This document shows positions 24,980 to 33,753 of a DNA stretch of 64,000 nucleotides, piece after piece. The stretch covers positions 24,471 to 88,470 of the forward strand of contig CAMYLJ010000009.1 in NCBI GenBank assembly GCA_947259215.1, in the 5' to 3' direction. Within the stretch, counting starts at the first letter, position 1, and every line of letters starts with the position of its first letter. Position numbers and translations under genes: made by a program. The DNA comes from an uncultured delta proteobacterium (GTDB lineage Bacteria > Myxococcota_A > UBA9160 > JAFDET01). The notes under the pieces are model-generated. The model saw only the letters and a list, made by a program, of their open reading frames with translations. It ran no database searches and had not been told where the DNA came from.

Positions 24980-26368
24980 CTAGCTCGATGCCTCCGGCTC
25001 GGCGGCGATCTCGGTTGCAGCCGGCGCCTCGGAAGCGGCTTCCGCGGACGCGGCCTCCGCCGCCGCTCGCGCGGCCTCCTCGGCCACGCGCTGCTCCTCT
25101 TCTTGACGCTTGCGCTCGTCGTCCGCCACCTTCTCCAGCGTCAGCTCGGCGGCCTTGGCCTTGATGCGATTGGCCCCGGCCTCGTCGATGCCCGGCAGCT
25201 GGGTCAGGAGATCCGACTGGCACTCCGCCAGGTCTTCGAGGGACGTGATGCCCTGCTGGAGCAGCAGCTCCGCCTCGGGCTCGCCGCAGCCGTCGACGAC
25301 CTCGACCGCGCGCGCCAGCCACTCGGCGACCTCGCGCATGGCCGACTCGCTCTTGATGTCGATCCGCCAGCCGGTCAGCTGGACCGCGAGGCGCACGTTC
25401 TGGCCCTTGCGCCCGATGGCCAGCGAGAGCTGGTCGTCCGGCACGATCACGTCCATGGACTTGGCGCCGTCGTCGATGATCACCTTGGAGACCGCCGCCG
25501 GCGAGAGCGCGCTGCACACGTAGCGGGCCGGATCCGGGCTCCAGGGCACGATGTCGATCCGCTCGCCCCTCAGCTCCTGGACCACGGCCTGCACCCGGCT
25601 GCCCTTCATGCCGACGCACGCGCCCACCGGGTCCACGTCGCTGTCGCGGGAGGCCACCGCGATCTTCGAGCGTCCGCCCGGCTCTCGCGCCGAGGCCTCG
25701 ATGGTGACGATGCCCTCGTACATCTCGGGCACCTCCTGCTCGAAGAGCTTGGTCAGCAGCTCCCGGGAGCAGCGGGAGAGGATGATCTGCGGTCCCTTGG
25801 TGGCCTTGTTGACCTCGGTCACGTAGGCCCGGATGCGATCGCCGGGCCGGTAGTTCTCGCGCGGCACCTGCTCCTTCACCGGCAGCATCGCCTCGGCGCG
25901 CCCCAGGTCGACGATGATCGAGCCCTTCTCGAAGCGGCGCACGATGCCGTTCACCACCTCGAGGGCGCGGTCCTTGTACTCGTCGTAGACGATGTCGCGC
26001 TCGGCGTCGCGAACGCGCTGGATGATCACCTGCTTGGCGGTCTGGGCCACGATGCGGCCGAACTCGGCGGTGTCGAGCTTGACGCCGATCTCGTCCCCGA
26101 CCTCGGCCTCGGGGTCGTCGCCGCGCGCCTGATCCAGCGTGATCTGGGTTTCCGCGTCAGTGATCTCGGCGACCACTGTCTTGAACTCGAAGAGCTCGAT
26201 CTCCTCCAGCTCCTCGTTGTACTGGGCCTCGATGGCGCGCTCCTGGCCGTACTTGCGGCGTGCCGCCTGCTTGAGCGCCTCCTCGAGGGCGCCGATGATG
26301 ACCATGCGGTCGATGCCCTTGTCCTTGGCGACCTGGTCGATCTCGCGCTTGAGACCCGCAAACATCAT
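24980..26368 (-). CDS. nusA: Transcription termination/antitermination protein NusA
   Basis: 462 residues. The N-terminal RNAP-binding domain (FAGLKREIDQVAKDKGIDRMVI) is followed by an S1 domain (KGSIIVDLGRAEAMLPVKEQ), two KH domains (VGACVGMKGSRVQAV, SLAIGRKGQNVRLAV), one helix-hairpin-helix unit (LLQQGITSLEDLAE ... LPGIDEAGA) and a Glu/Ala-rich tail. Start: first of two adjacent ATGs, with ribosome site GGGAG about 8 bases upstream. It lies between rimP and infB as in most bacteria. Confidence 0.97.
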   Translation of the reverse strand: MMFAGLKREIDQVAKDKGIDRMVIIGALEEALKQAARRKYGQERAIEAQYNEELEEIELFEFKTVVAEITDAETQITLDQARGDDPEAEVGDEIGVKLDTAEFGRIVAQTAKQVIIQRVRDAERDIVYDEYKDRALEVVNGIVRRFEKGSIIVDLGRAEAMLPVKEQVPRENYRPGDRIRAYVTEVNKATKGPQIILSRCSRELLTKLFEQEVPEMYEGIVTIEASAREPGGRSKIAVASRDSDVDPVGACVGMKGSRVQAVVQELRGERIDIVPWSPDPARYVCSALSPAAVSKVIIDDGAKSMDVIVPDDQLSLAIGRKGQNVRLAVQLTGWRIDIKSESAMREVAEWLARAVEVVDGCGEPEAELLLQQGITSLEDLAECQSDLLTQLPGIDEAGANRIKAKAAELTLEKVADDERKRQEEEQRVAEEAARAAAEAASAEAASEAPAATEIAAEPEASS

Positions 26369-26372
26369 GGCT

Positions 26373-26867
26373 CTATCTCCCGCGCCCGAAGTCGGCGGAC
26401 GAGAAGGCATAGACCGTGCTCGCCCGCGCCACCTCGTCGAAGCGGATCGCGACCGCCTGCCCGTCCACCGCGACCCGGGCTTCGGCGCCGTCGAAGGCCT
26501 CGAGCCGGCCTCGGAAGCGGCGCCTGCCGTCGAGCGGGCGACGGGTCTCGATCCGCACGTCCTGCCCCACGGCCGCGGCGAAGTCCTTCTCGCGTGCCAG
26601 CATCCGATCCAGGCCCGGGGACGACACCTCCAGGCGGTAGCGGCCGGAGATCGCGTCCCGCTCGTCGAGCTGGGTTCCGACCTCCCGGGAGACCGCCACG
26701 CACCGCTCGACCGGGACCCGACCGTCGCCCGCCGGCGTGTCGATGGTGACCCGCACGACCCGCACGCCGCGGCCGCCGAGGGTCTCGACGTCCACGAGCT
26801 CGAGGGCGTGGTCCTGCACGATCGGCTCGATCACGCTGCGCAGCTCCTCCGGAATCTCGCGGTACAC
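26373..26867 (-). CDS. rimP: Ribosome maturation factor RimP
   Basis: 164 residues from the GTG at 26867 (VYREIPEELRSVIEPIVQDHALELVDVE). Needed for 30S maturation. Core motif VSSPGLDRMLAREKDF and the N-terminal ELVDVETLGGRGVRVVRV are diagnostic. The reading frame extends to a TTG at 26885, but that codon lies in the U-tract of an intrinsic terminator, so the GTG is preferred. First gene of the long minus-strand run; expression probably depends on read-through of that terminator. Confidence 0.93.
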   Translation of the reverse strand: MYREIPEELRSVIEPIVQDHALELVDVETLGGRGVRVVRVTIDTPAGDGRVPVERCVAVSREVGTQLDERDAISGRYRLEVSSPGLDRMLAREKDFAAAVGQDVRIETRRPLDGRRRFRGRLEAFDGAEARVAVDGQAVAIRFDEVARASTVYAFSSADFGRGR

Positions 26868-26883
26868 GCGCTGCCCCAGAAAC

Positions 26884-26908
26884 AAAAAAAGCGGACATGC
26901 CGTCCACT
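26884..26908 (-). terminator. Intrinsic terminator/attenuator in the rimP-nusA-infB leader
   Basis: On the minus strand AGTGGAC pairs with GTCCGCT (7 bp, one G-U) around a 5-base loop, followed at once by seven Ts. It ends about 17 bases before the rimP start, so it stands between the putative promoter and the operon. An upstream AGGCGGA (26922-26928) could pair with the descending arm TCCGCTT and act as antiterminator. NusA affects pausing and intrinsic termination, so autoregulation by attenuation is attractive but inferred. Confidence 0.7.
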
Positions 26909-27011
26909 TTCCGCCGGCCGATCCGCCTACCGGTTGCGCCCTTAGAAACGCTCCCGGAAGCGTCCAGCCCTACCCCGACCATGTCCAAACCGGGGCATCA
27001 AAAGCCGGCGT

Positions 27012-27040
27012 AACTTATCCGAATCGCTAGGGGATTGCAA
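27012..27040 (-). promoter_or_regulatory. Candidate promoter for the rimP operon
   Basis: On the minus strand TTGCAA (27035-27040) and TAAGTT (27012-27017) are separated by exactly 17 bases, with a relatively AT-rich -10 region in otherwise GC-rich DNA. It would give a leader of about 140 bases to rimP that contains the terminator and three GGAC-bearing segments. Between 26909 and 27010 I see no tRNA and no coding frame, only this leader. The match is partial (four and three consensus bases). Confidence 0.35.
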
Positions 27041-27118
27041 GGCGGGCGGGGGAGGCGCAGCCCCGCAGAAACGCGACTCCCCCCTGGGGAAGATCTCCGT
27101 TCGACGCTCCGCGCCGGG

Positions 27119-27229
27119 CTAGGCGCTCCCACGGCTCCGGCGCCGCCGCCGGGACGGACGCCGGGGTCGAGCCTGGGGCTTCGCGGCGACCAGCGACTCC
27201 AGCCGCCCGGCCAGGCAGGGGGCGCACAT
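27119..27229 (-). CDS. Small Arg-rich ORF with CxxC
   Basis: A 36-codon frame starting at ATG 27229, 29 bases after the VOC gene. It begins MCAPCLAGRLESLV and ends in an Arg-rich tail ([14 protein letters not shown]). The C-x2-C start and GC-biased third positions hint at a real small protein, perhaps metal- or nucleic-acid-binding, but it has no clear ribosome site and no recognised homologue. It may equally be decayed DNA. A 66-codon frame over the same place in another frame looks less plausible. Confidence 0.3.
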   Translation of the reverse strand: MCAPCLAGRLESLVAAKPQARPRRPSRRRRRSRGSA

Positions 27230-27258
27230 CCCGGTCCGGTCGGACTCCGGCGGGCCCC

Positions 27259-27651
27259 TCAGTCGCCCCAGGTGGCGGCCTTCTCCGGGAAGTCGCCGCG
27301 CACGACGGGCACCACGCAGAAGGCGTGGCCGGACGGCGCCAGCATCACCACGTGGTTCGAGATGCGCGCCTTCACGCGCGCACCGAGCTTCTCGAGGCGT
27401 GCCACCTCGGCCTCGACGTCGTCGGTCTCGATGTCCAGGTGCACAGCCCGCTCCTCGGGCGGCACGCGCTGAAGCAGCACGTAGGGCGCGCCGCCGGATC
27501 CCAGACGGCCGCGCAGGCTCACGTAGCGGGGGTCGTCGCCCTCCTCGGGCATGAGCTCCCGTCCGAGGGCCGCGCTCCAGAACTCGAGGCTGCGCTGCCA
27601 GTCCGCCTCCGCGCAGTCGATCAACACGGAGGTCAGGCGACTCCGGTGCAT
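27259..27651 (-). CDS. VOC (glyoxalase/dioxygenase-fold) family protein
   Basis: 130 residues, one vicinal-oxygen-chelate module pair. N-terminal LTSVLIDCAEADWQRSLEFWSAALGRE and the C-terminal half HLDIETDDVEAEVARLEKLGARV ... HVVMLAPSGHAFCVVP are typical of small glyoxalase-like proteins. Candidate metal ligands are His in AVHLDI and in GHAFCVV, but the full four-residue set is not certain. Substrate unknown. It follows pyrD by 19 bases on the same strand and may be co-transcribed. Confidence 0.85.
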   Translation of the reverse strand: MHRSRLTSVLIDCAEADWQRSLEFWSAALGRELMPEEGDDPRYVSLRGRLGSGGAPYVLLQRVPPEERAVHLDIETDDVEAEVARLEKLGARVKARISNHVVMLAPSGHAFCVVPVVRGDFPEKAATWGD

Positions 27652-27670
27652 GGCGTCCTCCCGTGCCGCG

Positions 27671-28600
27671 CTACTCCGGCACCTCGAGCGTCCCCACCAG
27701 GTCGGCCACGCGCGCCACGCCGTTCGCGGCGCACCAGGCGACGATCCCGTCCGCCACCTCGGCCGCCGCCATGGGGTTCGTGTAGTTCGCCGTGCCGACC
27801 TGCACCGCGCTGGCGCCGCAGAGCAGGAACTTCAGGGCGTCCTCGGCCGTCGCAATGCCTCCGATCCCGCAGATCGGGATCGCGACGGCCCGCGACGCCT
27901 GCCACACCATGCGCAGGGCCACGGGTCGGATCGCCGGACCCGAGAGCCCACCGAGCACGTTGCGGAGCGCGGGACGGCGGGTGGCCAGATCCACCTCCAG
28001 CGCCTGGAGCGTATTGATCAGGCTGATGCCGTCGGCGCCCTGGTCCTCGCACACCCGCGCCATCTCTGCGATGGACGTGACGTTCGGCGAGAGCTTGATC
28101 AGGAGCGGAAGGTTCGTGGCGCTGCGGGTGGCGCGCACCAGGTCCGCCAGCAAGGTCGGGTCCTGGCCGAACTCGATCCCTCCGCTCTTCACGTGCGGGC
28201 AGGAGGCGTTGATCTCGAGCCCGGCCACCCGGGGAACGCCCGTGAGGCGCTTGCAGACCTCGGCATAGCTGGCCGGCTCCGACCCGAACACGCTCGCCAC
28301 CACCGGCACGCCGTCGGGAAGCGCCGGGAGCTTCTCGCGCACGAACGCGTCGACGCCCACGTTCTCGAGACCGATCGCGTTCAGCATGCCCGCCGGTGTC
28401 TCGACGATGCGGGCCGGCAGGTTCCCGTGGCGCGGCTCCAGGGTGAGGCTCTTGGCCACGAAGCCGCCGATCCGCCGCAGGTCCAGGAAGGGCCCGAACT
28501 CGGTGCCGTACCCGAAAGTGCCCGACGCGGTCAGCACCGGGTTGCGCAGCGCGATGCCCCCGAGATCGACGGCGGTGTTGATGGGCGCCGAGGCGCTCAC
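27671..28600 (-). CDS. pyrD: Dihydroorotate dehydrogenase catalytic subunit PyrD (class 1B)
   Basis: 309 residues. FMN enzyme oxidising dihydroorotate to orotate in pyrimidine synthesis. Conserved NPVLTASGTFGYG, NASCPHVKSGG (catalytic base Cys, class 1), LLIKLSPNVT, LINTLQAL, GGLSGPAIRPVALRMV and GIGGIATAEDALKFLLCGASAVQVGTA. The presence of pyrK next door, coupled by a GTGA overlap, places it in class 1B (NAD-linked heterotetramer). GTG start at 28600 chosen for the overlap and the family N-terminus. Confidence 0.97.
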   Translation of the reverse strand: MSASAPINTAVDLGGIALRNPVLTASGTFGYGTEFGPFLDLRRIGGFVAKSLTLEPRHGNLPARIVETPAGMLNAIGLENVGVDAFVREKLPALPDGVPVVASVFGSEPASYAEVCKRLTGVPRVAGLEINASCPHVKSGGIEFGQDPTLLADLVRATRSATNLPLLIKLSPNVTSIAEMARVCEDQGADGISLINTLQALEVDLATRRPALRNVLGGLSGPAIRPVALRMVWQASRAVAIPICGIGGIATAEDALKFLLCGASAVQVGTANYTNPMAAAEVADGIVAWCAANGVARVADLVGTLEVPE

Positions 28601-29397
28601 GCGAGGTTCTCCCAGTCGATCGCGGCCGCGTCGAAGACCGGACCGTCGCGGCACACGAGGCCGAAGCCGCCCCCGGCCAGCGGCGCCGCGCAGCCGAGGC
28701 AGACCCCGAAGCCGCAGGCCATGGGGTTCTCGAGGGAGACCCAGGTCGCCGCGGACGCCCGCGAGGCCAGCTCCGCCGCCGCGCGCATCATCGGCGTGGG
28801 GCCGCAGGCGTAGACGCTCGGGGCGCCGCCTTCCTCGAGGGCCTCCGCCAGCAGGTCGGTGACCAGCCCGCGGCGCCCGGCGCTGCCGTCCTCGCTGGCG
28901 ACGTCGAGGGAGACACCCAGGGCGGCGAAGTCATCGCGCCCCATCAGGTCGTCGGCGCTGCGCGCGCCGAGCAGGACGAGGACCTCGCCCTGCGCGCGGG
29001 CGGCCAGCTCGTACAGGGAAGCGATGCCCGTGCCTCCGCCCACCAGGATGGCGCGTCCGCCGGCAGGCGGATCCGGAAACGGACGGCCGAGGGGGCCTAG
29101 CAGTCGCACGCGGTCTCCGGGTCGTGCGTCGGCGAGCAGCGCCGTCCCCCGCCCGTGCACCTTGTACAGGATCTCGACCTCGGACCCGCCCGGCACCGCG
29201 TGCTCGCGATACACCGCCATGGGTCGCGGCAAGAGCGGGTCGTCCCGCTGCGCCGAGCCCCGCGCTCCCGCCGACAACATGGCGAACTGCCCCGGCGCGA
29301 ACCCGGGCCAGTCGGCCACCCGCAGGCGCAGGCGGCGATTCGGCCCGCCCGCGTCGGCGTGGGCCGCCACCTCCGCATCCACGCGCAGCGGCCTCAC
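28597..29397 (-). CDS. pyrK: Dihydroorotate dehydrogenase electron-transfer subunit PyrK
   Basis: 266 residues. It passes electrons from PyrD to NAD through FAD and a 2Fe-2S cluster. FAD block RPMAVY, NAD-binding GGGTGIASLY, then YACGPTPMM and the cluster ligands in ACGFGVCLGC (C-x4-C-x2-C) with a fourth Cys in GLVCRDGPVF. GTG start at 29397 overlaps the rimI stop and its stop overlaps pyrD. The open frame continuing upstream is the shadow of rimI. Confidence 0.96.
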   Translation of the reverse strand: MRPLRVDAEVAAHADAGGPNRRLRLRVADWPGFAPGQFAMLSAGARGSAQRDDPLLPRPMAVYREHAVPGGSEVEILYKVHGRGTALLADARPGDRVRLLGPLGRPFPDPPAGGRAILVGGGTGIASLYELAARAQGEVLVLLGARSADDLMGRDDFAALGVSLDVASEDGSAGRRGLVTDLLAEALEEGGAPSVYACGPTPMMRAAAELASRASAATWVSLENPMACGFGVCLGCAAPLAGGGFGLVCRDGPVFDAAAIDWENLA

Positions 29398-29934
29398 GCC
29401 GCCGCCCACGTCATCAGCAGCGCGTCCTCCCCGTCGGCGTAGTAGCCGCGCCGCCGGCCGACCCCCTCGAACCCGTGCCACGCGTAGAAGCCCCGGCCGG
29501 CGGCGTTCGACTCCCGCACCTCCAGGTACGCCGCCCGCGCGCCGACCAGCACCCGTCCGAGCAACGCACTGGCGATGCCGCAGCGTCGCCAGGCCGGCAG
29601 CACCGCGATCGCCAGTACGTGCACTTCCTCCGCGACCCGCCGCACCTCCGCATACGCGACGATCTCTCCAGCCTGCGTGCGCGCCACGAGCGTGTCCGTG
29701 GTCCGAGGCGCGCCCGGCCCGGGCAACAACGCGCGCGCCATCTCCGCCAACGCCACCCCATCCCCGGCCCGCGCAAGATCGACGCACACCCCCAACGCAT
29801 CGTCGCGTCGCTCGGCGGAGGGGGCTCCCGGAGGCGTAATCCGCAGCGCGCTGACGGATTCGGAGCGAGCACTGCGCCCGCCGCGCACGAGGACATCGCC
29901 GCAGGGAGCCCCCTCCGCCGAGCGCCGCACCGAC

Positions 29935-29942
<8 letters not shown>
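29394..29942 (-). CDS. RimI-like GNAT N-acetyltransferase with a repeat element in its 5' end
   Basis: GNAT domain from about residue 50 to 182: [22 protein letters not shown] is the acetyl-CoA motif (R/Q-x-x-G-x-A/G variant RRCGIA), followed by LEVRESNAAGRGFYAWHGFEGVGRRRGYY, typical of RimI-type enzymes that acetylate protein N-termini (S18 in E. coli). The frame opens at GTG 29942, overlapping the ntrC stop. Residues about 7-44 are encoded entirely by the 114-bp palindromic element (38 codons, in frame), so this N-terminal extension is not part of the enzyme fold. A later start just before VCVDLARAGDG is possible. Confidence 0.8.
29810..29923. repeat. Palindromic element copy 1 (114 bp, 20-bp terminal inverted repeats)
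   Basis: Perfect 20-bp inverted arms (GCTCGGCGGAGGGGGCTCCC at the left end, its complement at 29904-29923) enclose a core that includes GGCGTAATCCGCAGCGCGC and GAGGACATCGCC. Both core blocks recur in the copy at 56362-56488, whose arms have a different sequence but also pair perfectly. It carries no gene of its own. It lies between ntrC and the RimI domain. Confidence 0.85.
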
Positions 29943-31293
<1,351 letters not shown>

Positions 31294-31304
31294 GCGTGGG
31301 ACTC

Positions 31305-33590
31305 CTACGCGCCCCGGACCGGAAGCTCGACGATCACCCGGGTTCCGCGGGGCCGGTTGTCGTGGACGCGAATGTAGCCCCGGTGGTCGGCCACGATGCG
31401 GGAGACGATGGCGAGCCCGAGGCCCGTCCCGTGGCTCTTGGTGGAGAAATAGGGCTCGAAGATCCGGCGCCGGTCCTCGGGGCGGATGCCCGCGCCGGTG
31501 TCGGCGACCTCGAGCCGCACCGTCTCCAGGGGCGCATCGTGCACGGTTCGCAGCTCGACCACGCCGTCGACGCGGCCGTCGCCTTCCTCCTCGGAGAGCG
31601 CCGCGACGGCGTTGTCGATCAGGTTCGTCAGCACCCGGCGCATCTGCTCGCGGTCCAGATCCACCTGCGGAAGCTTCGCGTCGAAGTCCGTCTCGAACGC
31701 GACGCCCTCGGTGCCGTGGTAGCTGGCCACGGCCTCGGCGACCAGGCTGTTCAGGTCCTCGGGCTTGGGATTGGCCGCCGGCAGACGCGCGAAGTTCGAG
31801 AACTCGTCCACGAGCCGCTTCAAGGTCTGGACCTGGCCCGTGATCGCGCCCACGCACTCGTCGAACACCTTGCGATCGCCGGGATCCTCGACGGAGCTGC
31901 GGAAGCGGCGGCGGATGCGCTGGGCGGAGAGCTGGATCGGGGTGAGCGGGTTCTTGATCTCGTGGGCGATCCGCCGGGCCACCTCGCGCCAGGCCTCCAT
32001 GCGCTGCACCTTCACCATCTGGGTGTAGTCGTCGAACACGACGACGGTGCCCAGCCGCTGTCCCTCTTCGTCCTGGAGCAGGGTCATGGTGACCAGCAGG
32101 GTGACCATCTCGTCCCCGATGGCCGTCTGCACCTGACGCCGGATGCTCTCGCGCATGCCGGACACCAGCTTGGCCGCCAGCTCCTGGACCATCTCCAGCT
32201 GATCGGGCCGGGTGATCACCTCGGCCAGCTTGCGCCCGATCACGCCGGTGCCCGGCGGGATGCCGAGCAGGCGCTGGGCCGAGGGATTGATCGTGCCGAC
32301 CCGCCCCTCGGCGTCGAGCGACAGCACGCCGGCGCCGATGTTGCGCAGCACGATCTCCATGTAGCGACGGCGCTGGTCCAGCTCGCTGTTGGAGGTCTCG
32401 AGCGACCCGCGCGTGTCCTTGATCTCGCGGGTCATGCGGTTGAACGAGGTGACGAGGAAGCCCACCTCGTCGTCGGACGTGCTCTCCACCACCACGTCGA
32501 GGTTGCCCCGGGCCACCTCCGCCGTGCCTTCGGCCAACGCGCGAATGGGCGTGGTCACGCCCTTGGCGAGCCGGAAGCCCAGCCAGGTGGCCAGTAGCAG
32601 GATCACGAAGAAGGCCAGGGTCAACTCCAGCAGGTAGGCGCGGCCGATGTGTCCGGCCTTGGGCTGCACGCGGCGGTAGTCCGCCAGGGTCTCCTGGATC
32701 GTGCGCACCTTGCGGTAGAGCGGCACGGGCAGGAAGTAGTTCACGACCACCGCGCCGACGGTCTCCTCGGACCGGAAGGTGGAGTGGATCGGGACGGCGC
32801 CGCGCACCAGGTCCCCGGCCCCGGCGGGCTCGACCCGGGTGTCCGGCTCTCCCGCCAGGGCGGAGCTCACGAAGTCCGTGTCCGGGCGCGAGAAGCTGGC
32901 CGCCGGGATCTCCGGATTCACCGCCGCCACCAGCTCCTCGCCCGTCGCGCTGAAGACCTCGACCACGCCGAGCTTGTACTCGCGCTGCTTCTCATGCACG
33001 AACGCCTTCAGCTGGTCCAGGTTCTCCTCGCGGATCAGCCGCCGCGCCGTGATCTGCGAGGCGATCTGTTCGCCGTAGTGGAGCGCGTTCTCCTTGGAGG
33101 AGGAATAGGCGCTCTCGGCGACGTCCTGGCTCTCCTCGAGGGCGCGCTCGACCCGCAGACTGAACCAGGTCTCCATCGACGAGCTGATGAAGTAGCCGGA
33201 CACGAGCAGCAGGCCGGTAGTGGGCAGCACGGCGATCAGGATGAAGGCCGCGACGAACTTCAGGTTGAGGTGCGAGCCCAGGATCCCGCGGCGCCGCTCG
33301 GCGAGGATCTTCCAGAAGTTGCGGGTGATCAGGAAGAAGAGCAGGACGATCAGGATCACGGTCAGCGCGTTCAGGAACAGGAACAGGCCCGAGTCGCCGA
33401 CGCCCTGGGTCAGCCCGGACAGGGAGGGCAGCAGCACGAGCGCGGTGATCATCCCGATCACCAGCACGCTGATGTAGGTCTCGCGCCGCCGGCGCTTCAC
33501 CTCGGCCGGCGCCAGCGGCAGGCGCGGGTCGGCGGGATCCCGGACCGGGGTCTCGCCTGCGCTCCCCTTGGGCGTGCGGATGCTGTCCAT
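31305..33590 (-). CDS. Membrane histidine kinase, NtrY family
   Basis: 761 residues. Three N-terminal membrane segments (about 40-135), a periplasmic sensor loop, a fourth segment near 345-365, then HAMP (LAKGVTTPIRALAEGTAEVARGNLDV), PAS (MEIVLRNIGAGVLSLDAEGRVGTIN), HisKA with the phospho-His in RIAHEIKNPLTPIQLSAQRI, and HATPase motifs NLIDNAVAAL, DTGAGI and GTGLGLAIV. This is the NtrY layout. ATG 33590 is used; a GTG at 33626 would add 12 residues. The 163 bases to the divergent giant TPR gene hold both promoters, without clear hexamers. Confidence 0.9.
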   Translation of the reverse strand: MDSIRTPKGSAGETPVRDPADPRLPLAPAEVKRRRRETYISVLVIGMITALVLLPSLSGLTQGVGDSGLFLFLNALTVILIVLLFFLITRNFWKILAERRRGILGSHLNLKFVAAFILIAVLPTTGLLLVSGYFISSSMETWFSLRVERALEESQDVAESAYSSSKENALHYGEQIASQITARRLIREENLDQLKAFVHEKQREYKLGVVEVFSATGEELVAAVNPEIPAASFSRPDTDFVSSALAGEPDTRVEPAGAGDLVRGAVPIHSTFRSEETVGAVVVNYFLPVPLYRKVRTIQETLADYRRVQPKAGHIGRAYLLELTLAFFVILLLATWLGFRLAKGVTTPIRALAEGTAEVARGNLDVVVESTSDDEVGFLVTSFNRMTREIKDTRGSLETSNSELDQRRRYMEIVLRNIGAGVLSLDAEGRVGTINPSAQRLLGIPPGTGVIGRKLAEVITRPDQLEMVQELAAKLVSGMRESIRRQVQTAIGDEMVTLLVTMTLLQDEEGQRLGTVVVFDDYTQMVKVQRMEAWREVARRIAHEIKNPLTPIQLSAQRIRRRFRSSVEDPGDRKVFDECVGAITGQVQTLKRLVDEFSNFARLPAANPKPEDLNSLVAEAVASYHGTEGVAFETDFDAKLPQVDLDREQMRRVLTNLIDNAVAALSEEEGDGRVDGVVELRTVHDAPLETVRLEVADTGAGIRPEDRRRIFEPYFSTKSHGTGLGLAIVSRIVADHRGYIRVHDNRPRGTRVIVELPVRGA

Positions 33591-33753
33591 TGGATGCTCG
33601 GCCCGCCGCGAGGGGCGCAGGTTCACGGAACCGTAACCGACCGGAAAGCCTATTCAAACGACGCCGGCGGCGCAAGCGGAAGGGGTCAAGCCGCAGCGCT
33701 GAGGGGTCGATGGGGTAGGACCGGCGAGCCCGTAGCGCCTGGGAGGAGGCCCC

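Noticed and set aside
27027..27227. A 66-codon minus-strand frame
   Set aside because: Low-complexity Pro/Ala/Arg product, no ribosome site, and it overlaps the candidate promoter of rimP; the shorter CxxC frame was kept only at low confidence.
26909..27258. A tRNA gene upstream of rimP (as metY in enterobacteria)
   Set aside because: No acceptor stem, TTCGA loop or CCA-like end could be assembled on either strand.
29810..29923. Insertion-sequence interpretation of the palindromic elements
   Set aside because: Only 114-127 bp, no transposase gene and no clear target-site duplication seen, so called repeat elements, not insertion sequences.
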